DNA of 64,000 bases, taken from the NCBI GenBank assembly GCA_964247975.1, contig CAXTWH010000001.1, positions 1 through 64,000 of the forward strand, read 5' to 3'. This DNA is from KBS-96 sp964247975 (GTDB lineage Bacteria > Acidobacteriota > Terriglobia > Bryobacterales > Bryobacteraceae). How positions within the stretch are numbered: the stretch's first letter is position 1; every line of letters begins with the position of its first letter. Shown here in pieces: positions 1 through 8,910 of the stretch. Made by a program: the position numbers and the translations under genes. The notes beneath the pieces are model-generated. The model worked only from the letters and a program-made list of their open reading frames with translations. It did not search any database and was not told where the DNA came from.

Positions 1-207
1 GGCATAATATGAACTCAGCCGCTCTTCAACCTTCAACTATTCCTGGGACACCCTCTCCTGTTCTCTTTTGGCCGGTCGGAACGTAGCCCGATTGAAATTG
101 TCGCTATCACTCAAGCATCGCGCGACATTTCTACATTTCTACATCAGCGTATGCAGTAATTAAAGCTCTAGTTTTAGATGTGATTTGGAAATAGCTGATC
201 GTCTAAG
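1..207. other. Left-edge non-coding stretch
   Basis: No open reading frame of convincing length or composition was seen here. It lies downstream of the YceH-like gene, which reads leftwards. A short iteration of ACATTTCT occurs near 126-141, and no clear terminator hairpin was recognised. Confidence 0.4.
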
Positions 208-855
208 CTACCGCAGCAAAGCCTCAAACTCATCCAAACGCCGCTTGAGTGCCGCCACTTCGGAACGCAGCCCCTGCACTTCGCTTTCAAGCTGGCTCAA
301 CCGGCCTGGTGGTGCTGATGATAACTGATCGCTGCTCCCGCTCGCTTCTGCGGTGATCGCCGGCTCACCAGCCAGTAGATGCGCATAACGGGCTTCTTTT
401 TGTCCGGGCTGGCGTTCCAGCCGTTTCACCAAAGGTCCCGCAGGCCACTCCGCCAGTTTATCCAGAGTTCGCTCGATTTCCTCCAGATCGGCAAAAGAAA
501 AAATGCGCTCCGCCCGGTCCTTAATCTCGCCTAATGTCTGCGGACCGCGCAACAGCAGCACGCATAAAGCAGCCAGTTCGCGCCGCCCCATGTTCAGTTT
601 TTCCGAAATGCTTTGCGAGTACTTAATTACTCGCCCGTTTCCTGTGATCACCATTGCCCATCGACGGGCGCGCAGTCTTTCAATCGCTTCCCGCACCGTT
701 TCCTCGTCGTACTCCACCACGGGAAAGCGATTCGATTTCTGGTTGCACGCATTCACCAGCGCATTCAACGAAAGCGGGTAATATTCGGGCGTGGTCGCTT
801 CTTTTTCAATCAAAGCTCCTAAAACACGCACTTCCACGGCATCAAGCAGTTCCAT
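208..855 (-). CDS. YceH-like (UPF0502/DUF480) protein
   Basis: This 215-residue protein matches the YceH/UPF0502 family, a cytosolic protein built from two winged-helix domains whose biochemical role is not established. The N-terminal opening (LDAVEVRVLGALIEKEATTP) and the following segment with YPLSLNALVNACNQKSNR are the hallmark of the family. The second winged helix follows (GRRELAALCVLLLRGPQTLGEIKDR). The last 45 residues form a Ser/Ala-rich linker and then a heptad-like segment (LSQLESEVQGLRSEVAALKRRL) that looks like a short coiled coil, as in many family members. The ATG start gives the usual length. It sits 35 bp downstream of the RlmI-like gene on the same strand, so the two may be cotranscribed. 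Family identity is firm; function is unknown. Confidence 0.9.
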   Translation of the reverse strand: MELLDAVEVRVLGALIEKEATTPEYYPLSLNALVNACNQKSNRFPVVEYDEETVREAIERLRARRWAMVITGNGRVIKYSQSISEKLNMGRRELAALCVLLLRGPQTLGEIKDRAERIFSFADLEEIERTLDKLAEWPAGPLVKRLERQPGQKEARYAHLLAGEPAITAEASGSSDQLSSAPPGRLSQLESEVQGLRSEVAALKRRLDEFEALLR

Positions 856-890
856 GTCGGTTCAATCCCTAGTATCGCCGGAGTACATTT

Positions 891-2054
891 CTAAGCGATG
901 ACCTGCAAGATCAGGTATTTCAGGTAATGCGTTTCGGGAACGGTTAATAAGATTGGGTGGTCCTGGGCTTGCGTGCGGCGTTCCAGCACCCTGAGCTGCT
1001 TTCCGGTATCGAGCGCGGCGGCGGCGATCACTTCGAGCAGATGCGCTTCGCTCATGTGATGGGAACAGGAGCACGTCACTAAAATGCCTCCTGGACCAAG
1101 CAGGCGCAAAGCACGCAGATTAATTTCCTTGTAGCCCCGCGTCGCTCCTTCCACGGCACCGCGCGACTTTGTAAAAGCAGGCGGATCGATCACTACCAGA
1201 TCGTATCGCTGGTGCGCGCTGATCAGGTGCGGCAGATATTCCAGCACATCTGCTTTTTCAAAATGGACATTGGTAATCCGATTTTGTTCCGCATTGGCGC
1301 GAGCCACGGCCAGGGTTGGTGCGGAACTGTCAATGGCTGTTACCTGCTCGCTTGCAGCAGCAGCATGAAGCGCAAACCCGCCGGTTGCCGTAAAACAATC
1401 CAACACCCGGCCTCGTGCGTATCTTTGCACAGCCAGGTAGTTTTCGCGCTGGTCCAGAAAAACGCCCGTTTTCTGCCCATGCACCAGATCCACTTGCCAG
1501 CACAAACCGTTCATCTGAATAGCAGCTAATTCCGGTGCTTGCCCCGCCGCTACTTTTACCTCCAAAGGCAAATCTTCTTTCGCCCGCACGGAAGCATCGT
1601 TGCGCAGCACAATGCTTTGCACCGGAAACAACTCCTGCAGCACGGAAACAATCTCATCGCGCAGCCGATCCATGCTCTGCGTCAGCAGTTGCATGGAAAA
1701 GTGATTGCCGTAGCGGTCAATGATTAAGCCGGGGAGCAAGTCTCCTTCCGCATGGACCACCCGGTAAGCATCCGAATTATGCACTACCAAGCGGCGGTGC
1801 TGCTCAGCCGCCCTAATCCGGTTCAGCAGAAAAGCACGGTCAATTGCTTCCACGCGGCGGCTCAGAAGCCGCAAAGTAATTTGCGAACTCGCACTGTAAT
1901 GCGCTGTGCCTAGGTTGTGGCCGCGCGGGTCCACCACTCGAACCGCATCACCGGGCTGGGATTCGCCGCGATCGAGAATATCGCTCGTAAAAATCCAGGG
2001 ATGCCCTGATTCGAGGCGCGATACAGCTTTGCGGTTGATACGCACAGTGGGCAT
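891..2054 (-). CDS. RlmI-like class I SAM-dependent rRNA methyltransferase
   Basis: The protein has an N-terminal PUA-type RNA-binding domain (about residues 1-75, with ESGHPWIFTSDI) and a C-terminal Rossmann methyltransferase domain. The SAM site is VLDCFTATGGFALHAA and the catalytic region is VVIDPPAFTKS followed by the cysteine motif TCSCSHHM. This is the pattern of RlmI, the 23S rRNA C1962 5-methylcytosine methyltransferase. RlmI methylates the large ribosomal subunit RNA in the cytosol; that substrate is inferred from the family. The frame can be extended to a TTG at 2084, but the ATG at 2054 gives MPTVRINRKAV, which fits where relatives begin; no strong ribosome-binding site decides it. 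Length, 387 residues, is normal. The gene is isolated from its upstream neighbour by a terminator hairpin. Confidence 0.88.
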   Translation of the reverse strand: MPTVRINRKAVSRLESGHPWIFTSDILDRGESQPGDAVRVVDPRGHNLGTAHYSASSQITLRLLSRRVEAIDRAFLLNRIRAAEQHRRLVVHNSDAYRVVHAEGDLLPGLIIDRYGNHFSMQLLTQSMDRLRDEIVSVLQELFPVQSIVLRNDASVRAKEDLPLEVKVAAGQAPELAAIQMNGLCWQVDLVHGQKTGVFLDQRENYLAVQRYARGRVLDCFTATGGFALHAAAASEQVTAIDSSAPTLAVARANAEQNRITNVHFEKADVLEYLPHLISAHQRYDLVVIDPPAFTKSRGAVEGATRGYKEINLRALRLLGPGGILVTCSCSHHMSEAHLLEVIAAAALDTGKQLRVLERRTQAQDHPILLTVPETHYLKYLILQVIA

Positions 2055-2095
2055 AACGATGTACATGCTTACCATTATTAGCAACGCGCAAATAT

Positions 2096-2133
2096 AAAAG
2101 CCCCGGATGCTTTTAAAGCATCCGGGCCTTTTG
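2096..2133 (-). terminator. Rho-independent terminator of the OmpA/PKD gene
   Basis: A 12-bp perfect stem (CCCGGATGCTTT at 2102-2113 against AAAGCATCCGGG at 2115-2126) is flanked by A and T runs on both sides. Read on the minus strand it lies about 20 bp past the stop of the OmpA/PKD gene and is followed by CTTTTAT. It could work in both directions. Confidence 0.85.
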
Positions 2134-2154
2134 TTCAGGATCTGGCAGCCGAAG

Positions 2155-4113
2155 TTATTTCGGGCAACCGAGCCGTTTCATTACATCTGCCGGAAGCGGC
2201 TTCGGATTTTTCACCGAAGGCGGCATCGGCTGGCCTTTGGGAACGAGGTAGACTTCAACGCGGCGGAACTTGTCGGATTCGCTGGTGGTCGAGGTCTTGC
2301 GTTCTTTCTGTTGAGCGCGGTTGGAAGAGCCGCAGAGGCCAGGACGCGATTCGGCGGTCTGGTCATCGGCAACCCAGTCAACCTGTACCTGCGACGGATC
2401 GATCTTGGCGCAGGTTCCGGTGCCGCCGGTGAGAACAGCAGCGGAGTTCAGCGCGCGAGCTTCGTCGAGGCTTTGTTGTTGTGCGCGAGCCCGGCGTCCC
2501 TTGGCAGTGCGCGGGGTAGCCTGCTCATCTTTGTCGTAGTGGCCGACCAGCACCACAGTGTAGTTCGGGTCGTTCAGTTTCGGAGCAACTTCGTCAATCA
2601 GGATGCGCTTGCCGCAGTTATTGACGCGGCTGTTGTTCTTGGCGAAGATGATGTCGTCAAGGCGAACAAACAGCGGATCGCATTTCACCGTGATGGTGTC
2701 GTTTTTGGTGGCGGACTTGCCGGTTTCGTCGGTCACGGTCAGAGTGACGGTTACGGTCTTAGTCTGGCTTTGAGCCGCGTTCTGGTCAAAGTTCAGAGAC
2801 TTGGAATCGAAGGTTGCGTTGGCGGTGCTGTCGTTGGAAACGCTGCCTTCGGAAGCAGTCCACTTGTAGGTGAGATTGCCGCCGCAAGCCGAACCGGTCG
2901 CCTGGCTTTGCAGTTGGGCCACAGTGTTATCGCCACGGCAGCTCAGTTCTTTCGGAGAAACGGTGAAGCTGCTGATAACCGGGTCGCTCACTTCTTTCAC
3001 GTTCAGCGTTTTTGCCGCCGCTGAAGCTTTGCGCGTAGCGCAGGTGGAATCAGTTACATCCAGGTCGACGGTGAAGTCACCCGCATTGTTAGGCGTAAAG
3101 GTGAAGTCGGGGCTGTTGGAGCTTTGCGGCGCGCCGTTCAGCTTCCAGGTGTAAGTCAGCGGGTGTCCTGCCGGGTCGCTGGCTTCCGCATGAAGCGTAA
3201 TCGCTTTGCCTTGGCAGAGAACGCCGCCCGTATCGCCGCCGGTAATTGTCACTGCGCCAAGCGGCGGCAGCGGTTCCTGCGTCGGTTGCGGAACGAACTT
3301 CTTGCCGAGATACCAGATTAAGCCGGCGGTGACTTGAATGCCGTTCAGCTTATCGTTGCGGGGAATATAAAGGCCCGCCACCGGGTAATTCGGCAAATTG
3401 TAGGTTGGATTACGCGACAAGAAGCCGCGAGCGTCAAGCCGCAAGCCGAAATGGTCGGAAAGGTGGAATTTTATACCGCCGCCGTAATTCAACGCGACTT
3501 GCAGATTGTCGTTCAGGTTAGCGGAATGGTAAATGGCATCCACCGCGGCTTCACGCGCGAAGGTTTTAGCTGAATCACGCGGCGTGAACTGGGCTGCGCC
3601 AACGCCGACGGTTAAGTAAGGACGAACGCGCGAACCCTTTGGAGTGAAGTGAAACACCGGATTCACAGCCAAATAATAATTCCGGTTAGAGAAATTGTAG
3701 GTAGGCAGACCAGGAGCAACCGGCGTTAGAAAACGCACGTTATTCTGCATCTGCTCATACATCAATTCCAGACCAATGTAGTTGGACACGTTAGCTCCAA
3801 CTCGGCCACCAAACACATAGCCATTGATCATCTTGGTATCGAGACCTCGATTGACCTGACCGAAGAGACTGATTCCGCCAAACGGATCAAGCTCCACGTC
3901 ATCAGGCAACCGAACTTTTTCTTTCGGATCAGGCGGAATAATCTTAACGCACCCAGGTGGCATGGTAGCAGCAGAGCTGTTCCCGCTGGACGCTTGATTA
4001 CTTGACGTCTGCTTACTTGAATTATTCGTATCCTGTGCAAACGTCATGGACGAGCAAAGCGCCATGAATGCGAGTGCAGCAGTGATCGGCTTACTACTTA
4101 GCCGAAGACTCAT
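2155..4113 (-). CDS. Outer-membrane beta-barrel protein with PKD-like and OmpA-like domains
   Basis: This 652-residue secreted protein begins with a signal peptide ending near SSMTFAQ. Residues of about 75-270 read as an eight-stranded OmpA-type barrel (alternating aromatic strands, with GGRVGANVSNYIGLELMYEQ and the closing GLIWYLGKKF). Two Ig/PKD-like domains follow (about 285-375 and 378-480), each with a TYTWKLNG or TYKWTASEG core and several cysteines that may form disulfides. The C-terminal part (about 485-640, DDIIFAKNNSRVNNCGKRIL to RRVEVYLVPKG) resembles the peptidoglycan-binding OmpA domain. A role in anchoring the outer membrane to the wall is inferred. A strong ribosome-binding site (GGAGGAG) stands just before the ATG. 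It is a single-gene unit closed by the hairpin at 2096. Confidence 0.85.
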   Translation of the reverse strand: MSLRLSSKPITAALAFMALCSSMTFAQDTNNSSKQTSSNQASSGNSSAATMPPGCVKIIPPDPKEKVRLPDDVELDPFGGISLFGQVNRGLDTKMINGYVFGGRVGANVSNYIGLELMYEQMQNNVRFLTPVAPGLPTYNFSNRNYYLAVNPVFHFTPKGSRVRPYLTVGVGAAQFTPRDSAKTFAREAAVDAIYHSANLNDNLQVALNYGGGIKFHLSDHFGLRLDARGFLSRNPTYNLPNYPVAGLYIPRNDKLNGIQVTAGLIWYLGKKFVPQPTQEPLPPLGAVTITGGDTGGVLCQGKAITLHAEASDPAGHPLTYTWKLNGAPQSSNSPDFTFTPNNAGDFTVDLDVTDSTCATRKASAAAKTLNVKEVSDPVISSFTVSPKELSCRGDNTVAQLQSQATGSACGGNLTYKWTASEGSVSNDSTANATFDSKSLNFDQNAAQSQTKTVTVTLTVTDETGKSATKNDTITVKCDPLFVRLDDIIFAKNNSRVNNCGKRILIDEVAPKLNDPNYTVVLVGHYDKDEQATPRTAKGRRARAQQQSLDEARALNSAAVLTGGTGTCAKIDPSQVQVDWVADDQTAESRPGLCGSSNRAQQKERKTSTTSESDKFRRVEVYLVPKGQPMPPSVKNPKPLPADVMKRLGCPK

Positions 4114-4165
4114 TTTCTCCTCCCGCTAAAGCGAGTTATTTTATAACCAACATCAATTACTGATG

Positions 4166-6193
4166 TTAACGGATATACCCCTGATTACGAAAGAGTATTC
4201 CAATATCATTTGTGACCGCGAACAATCGGTCTGGCAATTGGGCCGGTTGCCAAAGCTGGCGAATGCTGAGCGAGTGAAAACTGCTGGGTACAACATTCCA
4301 CGATACGCCACCATCCTTGCTTTGGTAGAGCTGGCCATAGAGAACGGCATAAGCGGTAAACCCTTGCGCGCTGTAGATCACTGATTTTACGGTAGACGCT
4401 GATAGCCCCGCGGTCACGGGATACCAGGTCCGCCCCAGGTCTTTCGAAGTATAAAGACCATGAACAGTGGCAGCAAGCATGGGCAGTGCCGTTCCTACCG
4501 GAGGAACGGCAAAGTCAGTCAATTGATTAGCCGGAAACGGGAACGGAATTGGATTCCAGTTTTCCCCGTAATCATTCGTGAAGTACACTCCCACGGTGGA
4601 ACGAGCCACCAGGCGGCCATCGCTGATCGGCGATGGGTAGATTTCATCGAAATTGTCGGCAAATCCGGTTTGGGCCAACGTCCAGCGATTGCCTTTATCA
4701 ATGCTTCGCAACAGACCGCGATTGGTGGCGGCTAACAACACTGCTTGGGTTCCGCTGGAAAGGCTGATCAAGCTATGAAATTCGTTCGGATGCACGGTCG
4801 CTTCTGCGTTTGAAATGCGAACTTCACCATGCTTCCGTTCTGTTCTGGCTTTTGATAAACTTCCTCCGGCTCTGCCGATCGTGGCTGCGATGTTTACCTG
4901 CTTCCAGCTTTTCCCGCCATCCAAGGATTTGAAAACTTCCCGTGGGTTGGACGCAAACAACATCTTGTTGTCACCAGGCACGCCCGTAATGGAAGAAAGA
5001 TGCACGCCGGTAAGACCCTGCGGATGTTGAACGTGGTCCCAGGTTGTTCCGTGGTCATCGCTGACGAAAATGCCGGTGGAATCGCCTTCCTGCGTTTGAA
5101 TCGCTACTAAGCGCGCTCCGGACACTGTAACAGCCGTTAAGCGCCGCGCCACAAAGCCCAGGTTTAACGGCTCCAGCGTAGCGCCGCGATCATCGCTTTT
5201 CCAAACTCCATCATCTTCGAGCGCCAAGTACATGTCCGAAGGCTGCTTCGGATCAAAAGCCAATGAGTTCACCTGCTGTCCGTTCACCTGCTGCCAGGTG
5301 GAGCCGTGGTCTACCGATTTGAACAAGCCCAGGGTTGTTCCCGCATAAATCGTGCCGGGCTGTTCGGGATCCTGCCGGATCACGTGGGTGCGGCGATGAG
5401 TATTCGGAATGCCCATCATTTTGCGCCACATGGAACCGCCGTTCGGGCTCTGATAGATGCCGCTGCAAGCGCTGGCAAAAACCTGATCAGGCGAGTGTGG
5501 ATCAATATAAATGGAAAACACATCGGAATCATCAATCATGCCCGAATGAATGGAATCCCATGTTTTACCACTATCAGTGGTTTTCCAGGGCAGATGCGGT
5601 GTGCCGGCATAGATAACGTCCGGGTTGTTTGGATCAATAGCAACTGCCGTAATGGCGAGCATTTCCAGATTGCCGGGGTCGGAGATGCGCACCCAGGACC
5701 GGCCCGAATCAGTGGAGCGATAAACTCCTTCGGTGGTTCCAGCCACAAAACGGGAAGGATCGCTTAATGAAGCAGCCAAGGCACGAACGGAAAACCCGGC
5801 CAGGCTGGGAATCGCCTTCCAGGAAGCGCCGCTATCCGCGCTTTCAAAAATTCCTGCTTCTGAGGAACCGACCAGCCCCACCAGATAATGCTGTGAATCC
5901 AGCGGATCAATCAAAATGGCTCCCACTTCACCAAACGAGCGTTTTGGAAACGGAAGCATTTCCCAGGATGCGCCGCTGTTGCCTGTTTTAAACAACAAGG
6001 ATTGCCGCGCGCCGGCCAGTAAAACCTCCGGGTGCCGAGGATCAATTGCTACCGCTGTAGCCGTGCCTCCATACGGCCCCGTAATCTGCCAATCGTCGTT
6101 GTGCGGAATCGACGCACCACTTGCCAACGAACAAAAGGCCAGAAATATGAGATTTCGTAAAAGAAACCTATGCGATTTAGAACTTATATCCAT
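4166..6193 (-). CDS. Secreted Asp-box (BNR/sortilin-like) beta-propeller protein
   Basis: The protein carries many Asp-box repeats of the form S-x-D-x-G-x-x-W, for example SADSGASWKAI, STDSGRSWVRI, TTDSGKTWDSI and SKDGGVSWNVV. These mark the blades of one or two beta-propellers, as in sortilin/VPS10-like, Ycf48-like and sialidase-like proteins. The ATG at 6193 is preferred over the longer frame to 6280 because it starts a good signal peptide (MDISSKSHRFLLRNLIFLAF, cut after SLASGA). No catalytic sialidase residues were identified, so it is likely a binding or scaffold protein of the periplasm or surface. It ends 52 bp before the start of the OmpA/PKD gene on the same strand. Substrate or partner is unknown. 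Confidence 0.8.
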   Translation of the reverse strand: MDISSKSHRFLLRNLIFLAFCSLASGASIPHNDDWQITGPYGGTATAVAIDPRHPEVLLAGARQSLLFKTGNSGASWEMLPFPKRSFGEVGAILIDPLDSQHYLVGLVGSSEAGIFESADSGASWKAIPSLAGFSVRALAASLSDPSRFVAGTTEGVYRSTDSGRSWVRISDPGNLEMLAITAVAIDPNNPDVIYAGTPHLPWKTTDSGKTWDSIHSGMIDDSDVFSIYIDPHSPDQVFASACSGIYQSPNGGSMWRKMMGIPNTHRRTHVIRQDPEQPGTIYAGTTLGLFKSVDHGSTWQQVNGQQVNSLAFDPKQPSDMYLALEDDGVWKSDDRGATLEPLNLGFVARRLTAVTVSGARLVAIQTQEGDSTGIFVSDDHGTTWDHVQHPQGLTGVHLSSITGVPGDNKMLFASNPREVFKSLDGGKSWKQVNIAATIGRAGGSLSKARTERKHGEVRISNAEATVHPNEFHSLISLSSGTQAVLLAATNRGLLRSIDKGNRWTLAQTGFADNFDEIYPSPISDGRLVARSTVGVYFTNDYGENWNPIPFPFPANQLTDFAVPPVGTALPMLAATVHGLYTSKDLGRTWYPVTAGLSASTVKSVIYSAQGFTAYAVLYGQLYQSKDGGVSWNVVPSSFHSLSIRQLWQPAQLPDRLFAVTNDIGILFRNQGYIR

Positions 6194-6487
6194 TTCGTCG
6201 ACCAACAAGACCGCAAAGCAGCCTGCTATCAGCATTCTTGCCCAATCACAAGTAATCGCATGAGAGTTGAATAAAATCAACTATTTAGCAAGATGTTTAC
6301 TCAGGAACATAGATGCACAGCGAACGTTTCCGATTCCTGTTCCAAATCATTGTTCCGCCTTTTCCGGTCGCATCTCCGGCAATTTGACCACTTTCGAGAA
6401 GTTTTATTGCTCGGCAGGAATTTAGCATCAAGTTGAATGCCAAATCCTTATCACGCCAGAAGAGCACTTCAGGTACGGTGAAAAAAG

Positions 6488-7678
6488 ATGCCTTATCGTG
6501 ATCGACTGAGTTTTCTTCCCGCGTACAGTTGCTTGCCTCCCTGCATTTTTGTTTTGTTTGCAGCTTTCTTGTTGAGCGCGTTCCGGTTGTGGGCGCAGGC
6601 CCCGGCGACGGACGCTGCCGCTCGACCGCAACAGCAGCCGGATGTTCTTGTTTTCATCAACGGCGATACCCTGAGCGGCCAGCTAGAACGGTCCACAGGA
6701 AGTTCGGTTTTGTTTAAAACTGATATGGCCGGCGAAATTACTGTTGATTGGTCCAAGGTGAAAGAACTCCGCACCAATCGGCAATTCGCTGTGATTCCCA
6801 AAAACGTAGATATCCGGCGGGGCGAAGATCCGGACAAAATTCCGCAAGGCCGTTTGACCGTTGCGGACCAGAAGCTTGAAATTAAGGCGTCGAACGGCAA
6901 CCTGCTCCGCGCCATTCCGGCTGCCGATTCCGCTTATGTAATTGATCAGAAGACATTCGACACGGCGGTTCTGAACCCGCCCAGCATTTTCCGAACCTGG
7001 ACCGGCGCGGTAACGCTCGGCACAAGTTTGGTGGAAGCCACCCAGAAAAGTAATAACCTCAGCGGCGGCGCCAATCTGCTGCGGCTGTCACCCAGTGAAA
7101 CCTGGCTGGATCGCCGCGACCGAACCGCTTTGAATTTCAATTTTGCCTACGGTACGTTGACTCAACCTAATACGCCTGACATCAAAACCGACATTTATCA
7201 TTTGGATGCTGAACGCGACGAGTACTTCACTTCGCGGCTGTTCGGCTTCGGCCAGATCGCCTACGATCATAATTTTTCGCAAGGTCTGGACCTGGAACAA
7301 AGCTACGGCGGCGGCATCGGCTGGACCCTGATTAAGAACTCCATTGAAGAATTAAATCTAAAAGCCAGCCTCAACTACCTGAAGCAGCAGTTCCAAAATT
7401 CAGCCCAAAACCAGAATTTAATCGGCTCCGTGTTTGCCGAAACCTACAACCGGAGGTTTGTCCGCAAAGTGGAAATCACCGAGCAAGGGTCCATTACGCC
7501 CGCTTGGAACAATACAAATGCTTACTCGGCTGCCGGACAGATCGGGATGGCCTTTCCGCTTTATAAACGCTTCAGCTTATCGCTGACCTCCCTTGACACG
7601 TTCATCAATAATCCGCCGGTCGGCTTTCGGAAGAACTCGTTTCAGTTCACTACCGGGCTGACGTACGCGCTGAAGTAG
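6488..7678 (+). CDS. DUF481-family (YdiY-like) outer-membrane protein
   Basis: The 396-residue protein begins with a long hydrophobic signal segment (residues about 15-36, ending RLWAQA). Residues 50-150 form a small beta-rich domain (VLVFINGDTLSGQLERS) of the kind found ahead of DUF481. The rest is a predicted barrel with alternating aromatic residues, matching DUF481, the family of the salt-induced protein YdiY. The function is not known; an outer-membrane location is inferred. The gene runs opposite to the propeller gene on its left and collides with acetate kinase on its right. Its last 29 bp overlap the 3' end of that gene on the other strand. Confidence 0.8.
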   Translation: MPYRDRLSFLPAYSCLPPCIFVLFAAFLLSAFRLWAQAPATDAAARPQQQPDVLVFINGDTLSGQLERSTGSSVLFKTDMAGEITVDWSKVKELRTNRQFAVIPKNVDIRRGEDPDKIPQGRLTVADQKLEIKASNGNLLRAIPAADSAYVIDQKTFDTAVLNPPSIFRTWTGAVTLGTSLVEATQKSNNLSGGANLLRLSPSETWLDRRDRTALNFNFAYGTLTQPNTPDIKTDIYHLDAERDEYFTSRLFGFGQIAYDHNFSQGLDLEQSYGGGIGWTLIKNSIEELNLKASLNYLKQQFQNSAQNQNLIGSVFAETYNRRFVRKVEITEQGSITPAWNNTNAYSAAGQIGMAFPLYKRFSLSLTSLDTFINNPPVGFRKNSFQFTTGLTYALK

Positions 7679-8891
7679 CAAATTTTAAACATTCGCGGGC
7701 AATTTGGAGGTTTTCCTCAGTTTCAATTACGCCAACTGCTACGGCTGATTCTTTCCCGGAAATCAGCCGGTTGCCGGATGGCCGTTCATTCAGTTCCGGG
7801 TCAAGGGACACACCCAGATAATGCAGGCGATCGCAGCTTTGCCGGCGCACAAAACTGGAATGCTCGCCGATGCCTCCGGCAAACAACAACCCATCCAAGC
7901 CGCCTAAAGCAGGTAGCAGAGCGGAAATAAAATAAGCAAGGCGGTAAGTAAAAACGTTCAGCGCGTCAATCGCGTCCTGGTTTCCTTTCTCAGCGGCAGC
8001 CTGCACTTGCCGGAGATCACCGGAGACTTCCGATAGGCCTTTCAAGCCCGACTCGTGATTCAGAATGCGGTCCAGATCGTCAACGCTATGCCCGTCGTGT
8101 TTTTGCAGATAAATCAGCAAGCTCGGGTCTACCGTGCCGGAACGACTGCCCATCATTAGCCCTTCAAGCGGAGTGAAGCCCATTGTGGTTTCCACTGATT
8201 GGCCGTTTTTCACCGCGCAAAGCGAGCAGCCATTTCCTAAATGACACGAAATCATCCGCAGTTGATCAACAGGTTTACCAACTACCGGCGCAATCATCGG
8301 CGCGGCTGTTTGGCTTACATACTGATGGCTGATGCCGTGAAATCCATAGCGGCGCAGCCCTTGTTCCGCCCAACGCTTCGGACCTGGATATAAATACGAT
8401 TCCCTGGGCAGGGTCACATGAAATGCGGTATCGAACACGGCTACCTGATCGGCATCGCTTCCGAGCACCCGATCCACCGCTTCAATCACTTGGAGCGCCA
8501 ATGGATTATGCAGCGGCGCAAACGGCGCAAGCTCCAGAATGCCCTGGCGCACTTCCGGCGTGAGTCTAGTGCTGACCCGATACCTGTTTCCTCCATGAAC
8601 CACCCGATGACCGGTAATCGCAACATCTTGGAATTTGTGTATGGCGGCCTGTTCTCCTTCCGCTAAGCCATGCAGCAGGTGTTCTACCGTATGTTCCAGC
8701 GATTGCACATCTACTTTGTTCTGCGTTCCGGGCTGCCCGGCGCGTTCGATCTGAACCGACGCTTGACCGGGCAGTTCTTTCCAATCCGCTTGCGCTTTCC
8801 AAAGCGCGGGCTGCTGCACGGAATCATCGTTCGCCGTAAAAAGCTCACACTTCAAGGAACTGGAGCCGCAGTTCAGAACCAGAATCTTCAT
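7650..8891 (-). CDS. ackA: Acetate kinase
   Basis: Acetate kinase interconverts acetyl phosphate plus ADP with acetate plus ATP in the cytosol. The sequence opens with the signature MKILVLNCGSSSLK and carries the second family signature (TAFHVTLPRESYLYPGP), GHRVVHGG, and the ASKHA-fold nucleotide loop LLFAGGIGEHSSFVR. The frame extends to 8963, but the ATG at 8891 gives the universal family start and about 413 residues, which is normal. It begins 19 bp after the phosphoketolase stop on the same strand, so the two are almost certainly an operon that turns sugar phosphates into acetate and ATP. Its 3' end overlaps the DUF481 gene by 29 bp on the opposite strand. Confidence 0.96.
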   Translation of the reverse strand: MKILVLNCGSSSLKCELFTANDDSVQQPALWKAQADWKELPGQASVQIERAGQPGTQNKVDVQSLEHTVEHLLHGLAEGEQAAIHKFQDVAITGHRVVHGGNRYRVSTRLTPEVRQGILELAPFAPLHNPLALQVIEAVDRVLGSDADQVAVFDTAFHVTLPRESYLYPGPKRWAEQGLRRYGFHGISHQYVSQTAAPMIAPVVGKPVDQLRMISCHLGNGCSLCAVKNGQSVETTMGFTPLEGLMMGSRSGTVDPSLLIYLQKHDGHSVDDLDRILNHESGLKGLSEVSGDLRQVQAAAEKGNQDAIDALNVFTYRLAYFISALLPALGGLDGLLFAGGIGEHSSFVRRQSCDRLHYLGVSLDPELNERPSGNRLISGKESAVAVGVIETEENLQIARECLKFATSARTSAR

Positions 8892-8910
8892 CGTGTTTGG
8901 CTGCCAGCGC

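Noticed and set aside
2107..3024. Long plus-strand frame of 305 codons
   Set aside because: It lies wholly opposite the OmpA/PKD gene, has no domain or signal sequence and follows the codon structure of the real gene.
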